Translations under genes and position numbers: made by a program | The notes under the pieces: generated by a model | Database searches by the model: none | What the model was told of the DNA's origin: nothing | Seen by the model: only the letters and a program-made list of their open reading frames with translations | NCBI RefSeq assembly: GCF_002019735.1 | Contig: NZ_KV917378.1 | Span: 434,001 to 498,000, forward strand | Reading direction: 5' to 3' | Length of the DNA: 64,000 nucleotides | Source of the DNA: Salipaludibacillus agaradhaerens | Lineage (GTDB): Bacteria > Bacillota > Bacilli > Bacillales > Salisediminibacteriaceae | Shown here: piece after piece, positions 9,320 to 17,443 of the stretch | How positions within the stretch are numbered: the first letter of the stretch is position 1 | Layout: each line of letters starts with the position of its first letter

Positions 9320-9600
9320 TTAAACTGGATATGCTGATTTTACATACCCATCTTTCCCTATATTTACTTTATATTTTACACCATTCATGGTATTGTAAAT
9401 ATTAACATATTTTCCTTTTTAAGAGTATTTTCAATGGTAGTTTTATTACTGTTAATGACATTAGTAACAATGTTTTTTACTTGATTGACACTTAAACTAG
9501 GATCAAACATTGATTTCCCACTTTTCCCTGTCCAAATTGGAGGTTCAATGAATGCAATAATTGTGTGTATAATGTAGAGTACAGTCCACCGGTACCTTTA
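9320..9600 (-). pseudogene. EndoU-like toxin C-terminal remnant, frameshifted
   Basis: Reading the minus strand from about 9600, one frame gives GTGGLYSTLYTQ, the next gives IWTGKSGKSMFDPSLSVNQV and VKNIVTNVINSNKTTIENTL, and the last gives GKYVNIYNTMNGVKYKVNIG followed by KDGYVKSAYPV and a stop at 9320-9322. Together these resemble the end of bacterial EndoU nuclease toxins (a GGxHS-like motif, a W.GK...MF segment and a C-terminal KSAYPV). At least two frameshifts and the missing N-terminus make it non-functional. The EndoU assignment is a pattern match and moderate. Confidence 0.5.
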
Positions 9601-9695
9601 CATAAAAATGCTCCTTATATCAACGGTCTTAAAATAAAGGTCTAATGTTTTTATTTATATAAAGTAAAAATAAGTAATTTATAAGGAGATTTAAA

Positions 9696-10323
9696 ATGGA
9701 TAATGAGCAGTTGAAAATTTTTGATGAGGATAGAAATGAAATAGGTGTTGCTTCTCGTGGAGAGGTTCATAAATTGGGATATTGGCATGAAACATTTCAT
9801 TGCTGGTTTACCACTAATGAAGAAGGGATAGATTATATTTACTTTCAGATTCGAAGTAGTGAGAAACAGGACTATCCTAATCTTCTTGATATAACAGCTA
9901 GCTGGCCATTTATTAGCAGATGAAACAATTTGCGATGGGATTAGAGAGGTACAAGAAGAGACTGGCATAAAAGTATCTTTCGATGAACTTATTGGGTTAG
10001 GTGTTATTAAATATTGTATTGAAAGAGATTGTTTTATAGATAAAGAGTTTGCCAATGTTTTTCTTTACCAAAGTAAAAATACATTTAATGATTTCAAAGT
10101 TCAAAGAGATGAAGTTTTAGGCATTGTCAGAGCTCAATTCAAAGAATTTTTTCAGTTTTGTTTACAAGAAAAAGAAGACATTAGAATCGAAGGGTTTGAA
10201 CTAAATAAGAGTGGAAGAAAGGCTCCGATTGATAAGTTAGTAAATAAGAATTATTTTGTGCCGCATGAGAATGCATTTTATGAAAAGGTAGCTAAATTGA
10301 TCAGAAAAACTCTGAACCTTTAA
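9696..10323 (+). pseudogene. Nudix hydrolase, interrupted by one inserted base
   Basis: The start at ATG 9696 is preceded by AAGGAG. Residues 1-68 (MDNEQLKIFDEDRNEIGVAS onward, with HETFHCWF) read in one frame and stop at 9923. The Nudix box (GHLLADETICDGIREVQEE then TGI) reads in the next frame through to TAA at 10321-10323. The sequence ...ACAGCT A GCTGGCCAT shows one extra A at about 9900; deleting it restores DITAAGHLLADE and a protein of about 208 residues. The family hydrolyses nucleoside diphosphate-X compounds. The gene looks recently broken, or this is a sequence error. Confidence 0.75.
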
Positions 10324-10634
10324 ATAATATATTATAAAAGTTTGTCTTTTTACGAGGTTATAAAAAATTATTATTTCTAGGATTTTTCCTATATCAAATA
10401 CAGGAAGCTGAAATAAAGAGCCAGTCATATTAAGGCGGATAACACACAATGTACAAGGTCAATGATTTAGGATGTTGCTAATTAATATAACCGGTTTTTA
10501 AAACCCCTTCTCAAACTAGATAAAATTTTTACAGGGTTATTCATATAGTGAGCTTTATTCTACTATCTAATACTATACGTAGACCTAGCCCTGCCTCTTA
10601 TTCAAGGGGCTTTTTTACATAATTAGAAAAATAG

Positions 10635-10682
10635 TTGAACTTATGAAATAATAGTTTATAATTATATATGAAAGCGGTTTCG
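10635..10682 (+). promoter_or_regulatory. sigma-A-type promoter with downstream cre-like site
   Basis: TTGAAC (10635-10640), a 16-base spacer and TATAAT (10657-10662) form a good promoter. TGAAAGCGGTTTCG at 10669-10682 matches the CcpA cre consensus TGWNANCGNTNWCA in all but the last base and sits just after the -10 box, a repressing position. It may control the lichenase about 480 bases downstream; no terminator that I can see intervenes. Confidence 0.5.
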
Positions 10683-10840
10683 TAAATGAAAATCCTGGTG
10701 ACAGCTGCGAACGCTTTTAATCATCTTAGAATTACATAAACGATTTTATTGTTTACTAATGCGCCTTAGTTAGCTAGTTAGTAGACAAAATCTAGTAAGG
10801 TAGAGGAGGGGTTAGATGATAAGAAAAAGAGAATAGTTAT

Positions 10841-11011
10841 ATGCCATTAGAAAAGCGTTTAATTGTTCGATATAGAGTGTCCATAGCCATTTTTGAAATA
10901 ATGAAGCTCTATTTAATATACTATGGTTTGCAGGAAAAGTTAGTCTATGACAGGGAAAAAGTGATTAAGCTTTTGATAAAGAAGACGGACACTTATCTAG
11001 AGAAGTTCTAG
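10841..11011 (+). CDS. small hypothetical ORF, possibly decayed
   Basis: 56 residues beginning MPLEKRLIVRYRVSIAIFEI and ending KKTDTYLEKF. It has no good ribosome site of its own and no recognised family. A strong Shine-Dalgarno 30 bases upstream serves an out-of-frame start, so this may be a fragment of a frameshifted gene. Confidence 0.25.
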   Translation: MPLEKRLIVRYRVSIAIFEIMKLYLIYYGLQEKLVYDREKVIKLLIKKTDTYLEKF

Positions 11012-11166
11012 TAATGTAGAGGTTATTCTGCAAATGAAGGACTTATGGAAAAGTGTAGAAGTATAAAAAAGAAAGTGAAAAAAGCGATAGGCTAGCATCA
11101 TGAATAATCTTAACTAATTATAGAGAAATGCTTTAGCAATACAAACTATATTTAGGAGTGATTAAA

Positions 11167-11904
11167 ATTAACAAGACTATTAAAATCCTTATGTTGACGT
11201 TACTAATGATGTCTTTCGCGGGTGCGGCATATGCACATAATCCAGTAACAGATGAAGAAGTCTATCATTCGTTTAACAGTCATGATTGGCAAAACTGGAA
11301 TATGTCTGATGGTTGGAAAAATGATGATTACTTTTTCGGGTGTCATTGGAGCCAGAACAGAGTTAACTTTTATGGTGGCCAAATGGAGTTGTCACTGCGT
11401 ACAAACTATTCATATGCACCTCCTTATAACTATGAATGTGCGGAGTATACGACCAATAATTTTTATGGATATGGATTATACGAGGTATCTATGAAACCAG
11501 CAAAGGTATCAGGGGTCATTTCTTCTTTCTTCACGTATACAGGGCCTTCCTATAATGGCGCTCCTTGGGATGAGATTGACATTGAGTTTTTAGGAAACGA
11601 CACGACTAAGGTTCAATTCAATTATTACACGGACGGCGTAGGAGGGAATGAAATACTTTACGACTTAGGATTCGATGCAGCAGATAGTTATAATACGTAC
11701 GCGTTCGATTGGCAAGAAAATTATATTAATTGGTATGTTAATGGCCAGCTTGTTGCCACAGCAACGGAAAACATACCTAGTAATCCTAGTAAAATTATGA
11801 TGAACATTTGGAATACGTATGGTATTGACGAGTGGGCAGGAAGGTATTACGGAGAGGACGCCAATGCTTCATATAATTGGGTTCGCTATACACCTAACCG
11901 TTAA
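11167..11904 (+). CDS. secreted GH16 endo-beta-1,3-1,4-glucanase (lichenase)
   Basis: About 245 residues. A signal peptide (KILMLTLLMMSFAGAAYAHN) ends at AYA. The GH16 lichenase active site DEIDIEFLG is intact, with nucleophile, assisting Asp and acid/base at residues 136, 138 and 140 counted from 11167. The Bacillus lichenase hallmarks (YSFNSHDW-like start, CAEYTTNNFYGYG, NIWNTYGIDEWAGRY) are present, so the enzyme should cleave mixed-linkage beta-glucan outside the cell. The only in-frame GTG (11158) overlaps the AGGAG at 11154-11158. ATT at 11167 has ideal 8-base spacing, suggesting a rare ATT start or a mutated ATG. The next ATG is 11191, inside the signal peptide. Confidence 0.85.
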   Translation: MNKTIKILMLTLLMMSFAGAAYAHNPVTDEEVYHSFNSHDWQNWNMSDGWKNDDYFFGCHWSQNRVNFYGGQMELSLRTNYSYAPPYNYECAEYTTNNFYGYGLYEVSMKPAKVSGVISSFFTYTGPSYNGAPWDEIDIEFLGNDTTKVQFNYYTDGVGGNEILYDLGFDAADSYNTYAFDWQENYINWYVNGQLVATATENIPSNPSKIMMNIWNTYGIDEWAGRYYGEDANASYNWVRYTPNR

Positions 11905-12150
11905 GAACGACAAAACGCAATAGCTGTTGATTCTAAACATGTATGTTATTGTCGTGGCTCAAGGGAAGTTGACTCTAAAAGTGGAGTCGATCTAGTGAGA
12001 GATTAAATCAAACGTGGTATTAATGCGTATACTGTTTCAGCAACGCTTATAAAAAATTGTATGGGCTTAAGCAACAGCTTGTTCATGAAATAAACAAATT
12101 TTACTTCACGTCAGATGGCTTTAAGGAAGAACCAAAGCCCATTATATTTA

Positions 12151-12198
12151 AAAAGAGTGGTACTCAGCAACTTAAGCTAAGTATCACTCTTTTTTTGG
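12151..12198 (+). terminator. rho-independent terminator-like hairpin
   Basis: Arms AAAAGAGTGGTACT and AGTATCACTCTTTTTTT, with a T run. It is about 250 bases beyond the lichenase stop and could end that transcript. Confidence 0.65.
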
Positions 12199-12594
12199 AT
12201 TAATAATATCCCAATTTCCGACGTTTTTGAAGCAATTAATGAAGAATTTATTACGGATGTCAATGTCTCTATCGACTCATAGGCAAACTGATCTCTGTGT
12301 CTTAATTAAGGGGCTACATAATTAGGGGAAAGTTCAACTTATGGAATAACACGAGCATTGCATGGATAATGTAATTTTCAGTCTAATAATTCTAGTTGTT
12401 TAGAGCCAAAGAAGGGAAGATATGGACGGGTTACCTTTTACTTAAAGGAACATTAAATCTAGATAACATTAGTGACAAAAAAAGTGAAATCCTAGTGGGA
12501 AAGGCTCGCCATTAATAAAAACCTCGTTTACGTCTTTTTTAAACTTTTCATCTGTAGATAAGAAGTCTTGTCAATAATCGAGTCATTAGCAAAA

Positions 12595-12790
12595 GGAAAA
12601 TAAGCGGAATTTTTTCGGTTAAATTCATGAAAAAGCCCATTTTGGGGAATATAGGAGGAAATTTTCCGATTATACAAAGAAAAATGATCTATTTCTCAGA
12701 TTTTCCGAGTTATTAGCGGAATTTCTCCGTCTATTTAAGCTAATGTCATAGGTAATTAACCATTTAAGAGAATATATTCCGTCTATTTCT
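12595..12790. repeat. degenerate AT-rich repeat cluster (GCGGAATTTTTCCG type)
   Basis: Related units recur: AAGCGGAATTTTTTCGGTTA, AATTTTCCGATTAT, TTTTCCGAGTTATTAGCGG, GGAATTTCTCCGTCTATTTA and ATATTCCGTCTATTTC. They resemble the short AT-rich dispersed repeats of Bacillaceae intergenic regions. They are too irregular for a CRISPR. Confidence 0.5.
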
Positions 12791-13261
12791 TAGGTCGGGT
12801 TCTTAACCTGATCCCCAAACTATGTGAAGGAATCCTCATTGATCCCAGAGGCCGGAACTAAGGGTAGACTGGTCCAGGTCATCCCTGAACAATCGGCCTA
12901 TCACTTGCTGAACTTTTTTGGTTATATGAGAAGCTGGACAAGCATGCCTTAATGGGTATTGTCGTCGCACTAGGATAATTGTAAAATAATCACCAAATTG
13001 ACGTAGCCACCTTTAATTGGGGATTTATCTTTTTGGCTTTAATACTAAGAAGTTTGGCTCTGAAATTCCAAATAACATTTATGCAATACTAATGATGAAA
13101 GAATAGTTTATAATTGTCTTTAAAAGCGTTTTGTCCAGTCAGTGAAGAGGTGATAATGTTTAGACTTCAATAAGTCAATGGGCAAGTGGGTGTAGATGCA
13201 AACACATGTATCAAGTATTTATAAGTGCTAGACGCTATAATTGTGAAAGGATATTTACATA

Positions 13262-13723
13262 ATGGACAACTTTACCCTTAAAAGAGTCAGTGAAAATGAT
13301 AAAGCGCTAATTAACAACATTGCAAACATTCATGAAAATTTGCCAGCAGCGTGGATAGATAACTATCATGTTTCCAGTGAAGACATCAACAAAACAGTTG
13401 AACAGCTTTCCGCGAAACGATCAGCTAACAGCCTATTTTGTTCAATCATAGAAAAGAACAGCAACATGATGTCTTATATTTGGGCAGAAGTTAATCCTAA
13501 AGATGCCAAGCAAGTCGATATCATATCGTTATGGACAGATGAGGCACACAGAGGGCAAGGGTATGCAAAACGGTTAAAAGTTGAACTAGAACGGTGGGCG
13601 TTGAATGAAGTGAAGGCCACATCACTCCATCCGGTAGTAAGTACAAAGAACAGTCAGATGATCAAGTTGAATGAAGGCCTTGGTTATCACACACGTTACG
13701 TACGGATGTACAAAGATTTATAA
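13262..13723 (+). CDS. GNAT-family N-acetyltransferase
   Basis: 153 residues with the acetyl-CoA binding motif RGQGYAKRLKVELERWA (about residues 99-115) after the strand DIISLWTDEAHRG. It would acetylate a small molecule or a protein N-terminus; the substrate is unknown. It is monocistronic. A TATAAT-like box (near 13111) followed by AAAGCGTTTT resembles the promoter and cre-like site upstream of the lichenase. The position is the right-hand edge of the accessory stretch. Confidence 0.8.
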   Translation: MDNFTLKRVSENDKALINNIANIHENLPAAWIDNYHVSSEDINKTVEQLSAKRSANSLFCSIIEKNSNMMSYIWAEVNPKDAKQVDIISLWTDEAHRGQGYAKRLKVELERWALNEVKATSLHPVVSTKNSQMIKLNEGLGYHTRYVRMYKDL

Positions 13724-13843
13724 TAGTTATACACGGCTTCATTTTTAAATTAATCTAGATATCTATAGACTTGTACGTGAGTGGAAATTAATGAATATTA
13801 ACCAAGTGATTCAGTATCAATTAATAAATTGGAGGTAAGGGCA

Positions 13844-14059
13844 ATGGCAGATATTAAATTTGAAATTGTAAAACATATCGGTGAATTATCGGAGTCTCCG
13901 AAGGGCTGGAAGAAGGAACTCAACTTAATCAGCTGGAATAATCGTGAGCCGAAATATGACGTCCGCGAATGGTCCCCAGATCATCAAAAAATGGGGAAAG
14001 GTCTCACGTTCACAGAAGAAGAATTGAAAACGTTCCGTAGCTTATTAAATGATTTATAA
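13844..14059 (+). CDS. ydbC: YdbC-family PC4/YdbC ssDNA-binding protein
   Basis: 71 residues starting MADIKFEIVKHIGELSESPK. The start is ATG 13844, with GGAGG 8 bases upstream; the longer frame from TTG 13829 would overlap that site. The WKKELNLISWN and YDVREWSPDHQKMGKGLTFT segments are typical of bacterial PC4-like YdbC proteins, which bind single-stranded DNA as dimers. It is followed directly by its own terminator, so it is a single-gene unit. Confidence 0.85.
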   Translation: MADIKFEIVKHIGELSESPKGWKKELNLISWNNREPKYDVREWSPDHQKMGKGLTFTEEELKTFRSLLNDL

Positions 14060-14113
14060 AAAAGCAACAAAGTGAGTTGTGCATGTAAAACATCTCACTT
14101 TGTTGCTTTTTTT
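14059..14113 (+). terminator. intrinsic terminator after ydbC-like gene
   Basis: A long perfect stem (AAAAAGCAACAAAGTGAG with CTCACTTTGTTGCTTTTTTT) begins at the ydbC stop codon. Confidence 0.9.
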
Positions 14114-14180
14114 GTGACGTATTCGATGAAAATGAAATGCGTAATGAAGGTCAATCAATTTCATGAAGTTTTTCATATTT

Positions 14181-14324
14181 TTAATAAGGTGTAAATGACC
14201 CTTTTAATTTCTTTTTATATCGTTCGAGTTTTGTAATTTTTTTAAAAGTAATAAAAGAACAAATAGTAACAATTATAAGCATCCATTCATGTTCTTCTCC
14301 TCTATTATCGATAATGCTTTTCAA
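14181..14324 (-). CDS. small hypothetical protein with a hydrophobic segment
   Basis: 47 residues from a TTG start at 14324, preceded at good spacing by AAGGAGAG. It reads LKSIIDNRGEEHEWMLIIVT, then ICSFITFKKITKLERYKKKL, with a central hydrophobic stretch and a basic tail like a single-pass small membrane protein. No family recognised. The good ribosome site is the main support. Confidence 0.4.
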   Translation of the reverse strand: MKSIIDNRGEEHEWMLIIVTICSFITFKKITKLERYKKKLKGSFTPY

Positions 14325-14980
14325 AATAATCTCTCCTTCGCCTATTATTCATCAGATCTTTTAAAGGTTGAGTGAAGACTGGGAGATCAGCGAACTCTTC
14401 GATTAAACTTGCGACCATTTAACGAGAACCAAGTTAACAGCTTCTAAAGTCTATAAGTTGAAGTATATCATTAATGGCACTGGAACGGTTTATTTAAAAT
14501 AGCGATTATTTTTAAAAATAAAGTAAACTTTTTTCGGATGTTATACGTCTAAGTATACAAAAGAGTGATGATCATTTAAGCATATGGTTTACATCTTTTT
14601 TTGCCAGTTGATGAGCGTTTATTTCCTAAATGATATTTCCCGGGGAAGCGCATAATACTTGTTTTTTCGAGAGGGAGATGCACAATTATTTTCAAACTTA
14701 CAGAATGAAATCTGTTGAATTTGTTAAATTATGTCGAATAGTGTAAAAGGATTGATCTTTTAAGGAATATTTCATATATTTATCATGAAGGGTTTTTTAT
14801 GCTTCATGATATGGTAAAGGGAGAGAAGACAACAATGGCAAAGCTATTTCTTTGTTTATTTTTCGTCGTTATTGGCACGACTTTCGTGTTTCTTCAATAA
14901 AAATAGGTTATTACACTAGTACATGTTGAGCTCGGTGCACATAAGTTGATATTGACTCTATATATAAAGGAGGATATCAC
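14325..14980. other. intergenic region before cotD
   Basis: Apart from a 21-residue frame at 14835 I see no gene. It should contain the sporulation (sigma-K type) promoter of the cotD-like gene, but I could not assign it with confidence. Confidence 0.4.
14835..14900 (+). CDS. tiny hydrophobic peptide ORF
   Basis: 21 residues (MAKLFLCLFFVVIGTTFVFL ending in Q), almost entirely one membrane-spanning helix. AGGGAGAG lies upstream at workable spacing. No family assigned; its length and shape resemble small membrane peptides found beside spore or respiratory genes. Low certainty. Confidence 0.35.
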   Translation: MAKLFLCLFFVVIGTTFVFLQ

Positions 14981-15265
14981 ATGTTTCATCGCCCGTGTTT
15001 AAAACCACAAGTGTTAGCAACACAGTTTTGCCCACCAAAATGTAACGTGCGGAAAATCAATTGCGATTATATTGTACCAGTTGTACACCCTAGCCATACG
15101 ACAAACCTAGTAAACCATCGCTATAATTTCCATCACAGCTACCCGCACACAGAATCAACGGTGAATCGTATTTTTAACCAGTCTTTTAATGTGGGACCAG
15201 GTCCTGGCGTGGCAGGAGCTCAAGCAGGCCCTTGGGGACCAGCACAACCACGTCCTTTTTGGTAA
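14981..15265 (+). CDS. cotD: CotD-like inner spore coat protein
   Basis: 94 residues, rich in His, Pro and Cys at the N-terminus (HRPCLKPQVLATQFCPPKCN) and Gly/Pro at the C-terminus (GPGPGVAGAQAGPWGPAQP). The VVHPSHTTNLVNH and FHHSYPHT segments are typical of CotD. AAGGAGG precedes the ATG. It assembles in the inner spore coat under late mother-cell control. The neighbours ypsA and gpsB match the Bacillus order, marking this as core DNA again. Confidence 0.88.
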   Translation: MFHRPCLKPQVLATQFCPPKCNVRKINCDYIVPVVHPSHTTNLVNHRYNFHHSYPHTESTVNRIFNQSFNVGPGPGVAGAQAGPWGPAQPRPFW

Positions 15266-15281
15266 AGATCTGTGAAAAGTT

Positions 15282-15313
15282 GCGAATCGGCTATGATGGC
15301 TGATTCGCTTTTT
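15282..15313 (+). terminator. intrinsic terminator after cotD
   Basis: Stem GCGAATC/GATTCGC followed by a T run, between cotD and ypsA. Confidence 0.75.
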
Positions 15314-15344
15314 CTCTAGTATGATTTCAGGAGGCATCGCATAA

Positions 15345-15908
15345 ATGTATGATGTACTAGCCATTTCTGGTTACAGACCACATGAAATTGGTGTATTTAA
15401 TGAAAAACATGACCAATTACCTTATTTGAAGAAAGCACTGACGAAAAAAATAGGTCAATTGATAGAAGAATATGACGTTAAATGGATTCTGACGAGTGGC
15501 CAATCTGGTGTTGAATTATGGTCAGCTGAATCATGTATCCACTTGAAAAAAATGTATCCCCATATTCAATTAGCTACTATCGCCCCTTTTCATAATCAGG
15601 AAGAACGTTATGCGGAGGCGACTAAAAGTCTTTATGAAACAGTGTGGAATGAAAGCGATTATTGCGATTTTATAACAAAAAGACCCTATGATAGTCCAGC
15701 GCAATTGAGATTAAAAAATCAATTTATCGTGGATAAAAGTGATGCGGCGCTCATACTGTATGATGAAGGGACTGAGGGAACGCCTAAATATTTTCAGGAA
15801 GAAGCAGTCAAAAAACAAGCCCAAACAGACTATCCTGTCTTTTACTTAACCCCGGACGATATTGAAGAAATGGTACGAGATGAGATCAATAATGAGAGCT
15901 GGAATTGA
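15345..15908 (+). CDS. ypsA: YpsA, SLOG-family protein (DUF1273)
   Basis: 187 residues. The N-terminus ([15 protein letters not shown]) and [16 protein letters not shown] are the conserved nucleotide-binding loops of the YpsA branch of the SLOG superfamily. In Bacillus YpsA is linked to cell division and sits directly upstream of gpsB; here the two coding regions nearly touch. The biochemical activity is not known. GGAGGC upstream of the ATG supports the start. Confidence 0.9.
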   Translation: MYDVLAISGYRPHEIGVFNEKHDQLPYLKKALTKKIGQLIEEYDVKWILTSGQSGVELWSAESCIHLKKMYPHIQLATIAPFHNQEERYAEATKSLYETVWNESDYCDFITKRPYDSPAQLRLKNQFIVDKSDAALILYDEGTEGTPKYFQEEAVKKQAQTDYPVFYLTPDDIEEMVRDEINNESWN

Positions 15909-15967
15909 CAAGAAAGCGGTATTCTGAAAGAATAAAAGATAAACGAAGTACATATGAGGTGACTACT

Positions 15968-16285
15968 GTGGATAAAAAACAAGTTTCCCGACTGACTAAA
16001 AATGAAATATATGAAAAAGATTTTAAAACAAGTATGCGAGGTTATAATCAAGACGAAGTGGATCAATTTCTTGACGATATAATTAAAGATTACGAGTCCT
16101 TTGAAAACCGTATCCAAACTCTTGAACAAGAAAATGAGCGATTAAAGAAAGAAACCGTGTCATTAAGCGAAAAAACGAGAACTCAAGCGCCGACTCAACC
16201 GACAACTGGGAATACTAATTACGATATTTTACGCCGCCTTTCCAACTTGGAAAAACACGTTTTTGGCAGTAAACTTTACGATTAA
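15968..16285 (+). CDS. gpsB: GpsB cell-division/cell-wall coordinator
   Basis: 105 residues. The DivIVA/GpsB N-terminal domain is clear ([20 protein letters not shown], then [15 protein letters not shown]), followed by a coiled coil (about residues 35-70), a variable Thr/Pro linker and the C-terminal [15 protein letters not shown] trimer segment. I chose GTG 15968, which has GAGGTG 6-7 bases upstream and gives the family length; an in-frame upstream ATG at 15905 would add 21 basic residues not usual for GpsB. It bridges divisome and elongation enzymes such as PBP1. Confidence 0.88.
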   Translation: MDKKQVSRLTKNEIYEKDFKTSMRGYNQDEVDQFLDDIIKDYESFENRIQTLEQENERLKKETVSLSEKTRTQAPTQPTTGNTNYDILRRLSNLEKHVFGSKLYD

Positions 16286-16299
16286 GAAGGTCCTCACGA

Positions 16300-16707
16300 G
16301 TGATTGAAGTCTACATTGATGGTGCAAGTGCAGGAGATCCAGGCTTGTCAGGAGCAGGCGTGTTTATTAAAGGGAATGGTTATTTGTTAAGGCATGCTTT
16401 TCCGTTGCCGTCTATGTCTAACCATGAAGCTGAATTTCATGCTTGTTTAAAAGGGTTAGAGGTTTGTAAAGAGCATGATTTTTCCATTATTTCAATTCGA
16501 TCCGATTCAAAGGTTGTCGTTGATGCGATCGAGAAGAGATATGTGAAAAACGTCCTTTATAGAGGGCTTTTAGCAGATATTCTGAAACAAATGGAGAACG
16601 AGTTTGACTATGCTTTTATTAAGTGGATTCCGTCTAAATCGAATAAAGAAGCAGACCAATTAGCAAGACAAGGTGTTAGACAATCTTTGTCTAAAAATAC
16701 CAATTGA
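16300..16707 (+). CDS. RNase HI-like protein (YpeP type)
   Basis: 135 residues from a GTG start with AAGAAGG upstream. RNase H catalytic acidic residues are visible: YIDGASAGDPG (Asp7), NHEAEFHA (Glu), IRSDSKVVVD (Asp) and SNKEADQLAR (last Asp). The fold should cleave RNA in RNA-DNA hybrids; activity is inferred. It lies between gpsB and rnpB. Confidence 0.85.
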   Translation: MIEVYIDGASAGDPGLSGAGVFIKGNGYLLRHAFPLPSMSNHEAEFHACLKGLEVCKEHDFSIISIRSDSKVVVDAIEKRYVKNVLYRGLLADILKQMENEFDYAFIKWIPSKSNKEADQLARQGVRQSLSKNTN

Positions 16708-16759
16708 TTTTGTGATAGACATTATGATAGAATAGATCATGTTGTCTTACATGGTACAA

Positions 16760-17172
16760 CAACCATTTGTGTCTGGGTAATCGCTGCACTGGTAACAGTG
16801 TAGAGGAAAGTCCATGCTCACACAATCTGAGAGTGATTGTAGTGTTCGTGCCTGACGAATTCATAAGTCAGGGTAGTCTGGGAATCAGGCTAACGGCAGG
16901 AGGCTTGCCTAAGTTAGTGTTTACTAATAAGGTAAGTGCACCTTGAAAGTGCCACAGTGACGTAGTCTGTCTGGAAACGGACAGAGTGGAACGCGGTAAA
17001 CCCCACGAGTGAGAAACCCAAAAACATGGTAGGGGCATCTTTGCGAAGGAAATGAACGGAGCAAAGGACAGATATCGTTCTGTAGACAGATGATTACCAC
17101 CTTAGTACGAGGGTGACTCCCGTTTGTAGTGCAAAGGTACAGAACATGGCTTACGAAGCACAAATGGTGTCT
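16760..17172 (+). ncRNA. rnpB: RNase P RNA (Bacillus B type)
   Basis: Universal RNase P RNA blocks are present: GGTAATCGCTGCA, GAGGAAAGTCCATGCTC, AAAGTGCCACAGTGACG, GGAACGCGGTAAACCCC and the late GTACGAGG and ACATGGCTTAC segments. The ends pair (ACCATTTGTG with CACAAATGGT) to form P1. The sequence order fits the B-type RNA, which with RnpA matures tRNA 5' ends. The position after gpsB is the same as in B. subtilis. Confidence 0.97.
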
Positions 17173-17185
17173 ATTATTTAATGAA

Positions 17186-17222
17186 CAACCTCACGTGGTG
17201 AATACACCTCGTGGGGTTTTTA
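17186..17222 (+). terminator. intrinsic terminator after rnpB
   Basis: Hairpin AACCTCACG...CGTGGGGTTTTTA with a T run just past the RNA 3' end. Confidence 0.8.
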
Positions 17223-17443
17223 CGTTATCCCATTAAATGAAGCGCTGAGAGAAACGTATGCGCCCAAGGAAAAGACGTTTTTAATTCTGTGTGAGTTCCT
17301 GTATACTTAACTGGGGATTAGCAAGTACATAATAAGCTACGGAAGCTCTATTGGCTTTTAATACTGCTCATGCGTGACGTGATTTAATATGAATCCTTAT
17401 TCATGCTAATAACATAAACTTTTTACAGAAAGAAGGGGTTTTT

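Larger units (their letters stand above)
10324..11157 (+). other. leader region upstream of the lichenase
   Basis: A terminator-like hairpin (AGCCC...GGGCTTTTTT, about 10587-10615), a promoter with a cre-like site (listed separately), a strong Shine-Dalgarno (GAGGAGG, 10803-10809) serving only a 6-codon frame, and a 56-codon frame at 10841 are visible. The stretch looks like decayed coding DNA between the promoter and the lichenase. Confidence 0.4.
11905..13261. other. long gene-poor, decayed stretch
   Basis: No intact gene is visible. It holds a terminator hairpin (12151-12198), short frames such as KQQLVHEINKFYFTSDGFKE before it, a partial duplicate of the region upstream of the lichenase (about 12290-12350), an AT-rich repeat tract (about 12595-12790) and a GC-richer non-coding tract to about 13000. 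Confidence 0.5.

Noticed and set aside
9651-10055. Minus-strand 134-residue ORF across the Nudix gene
   Set aside because: Antisense to the recognisable Nudix frames; composition is that of a shadow.
12595-12790. Possible CRISPR array
   Set aside because: Repeat units are irregular in sequence and spacing, with no uniform spacers and no cas genes nearby.
12785-13010. GC-richer tract as a possible transposase or RNA gene
   Set aside because: Frames are broken in all six directions and I could not assign it; reported only as decayed DNA.
16924-17163. Minus-strand ORF
   Set aside because: It lies entirely within the RNase P RNA gene.
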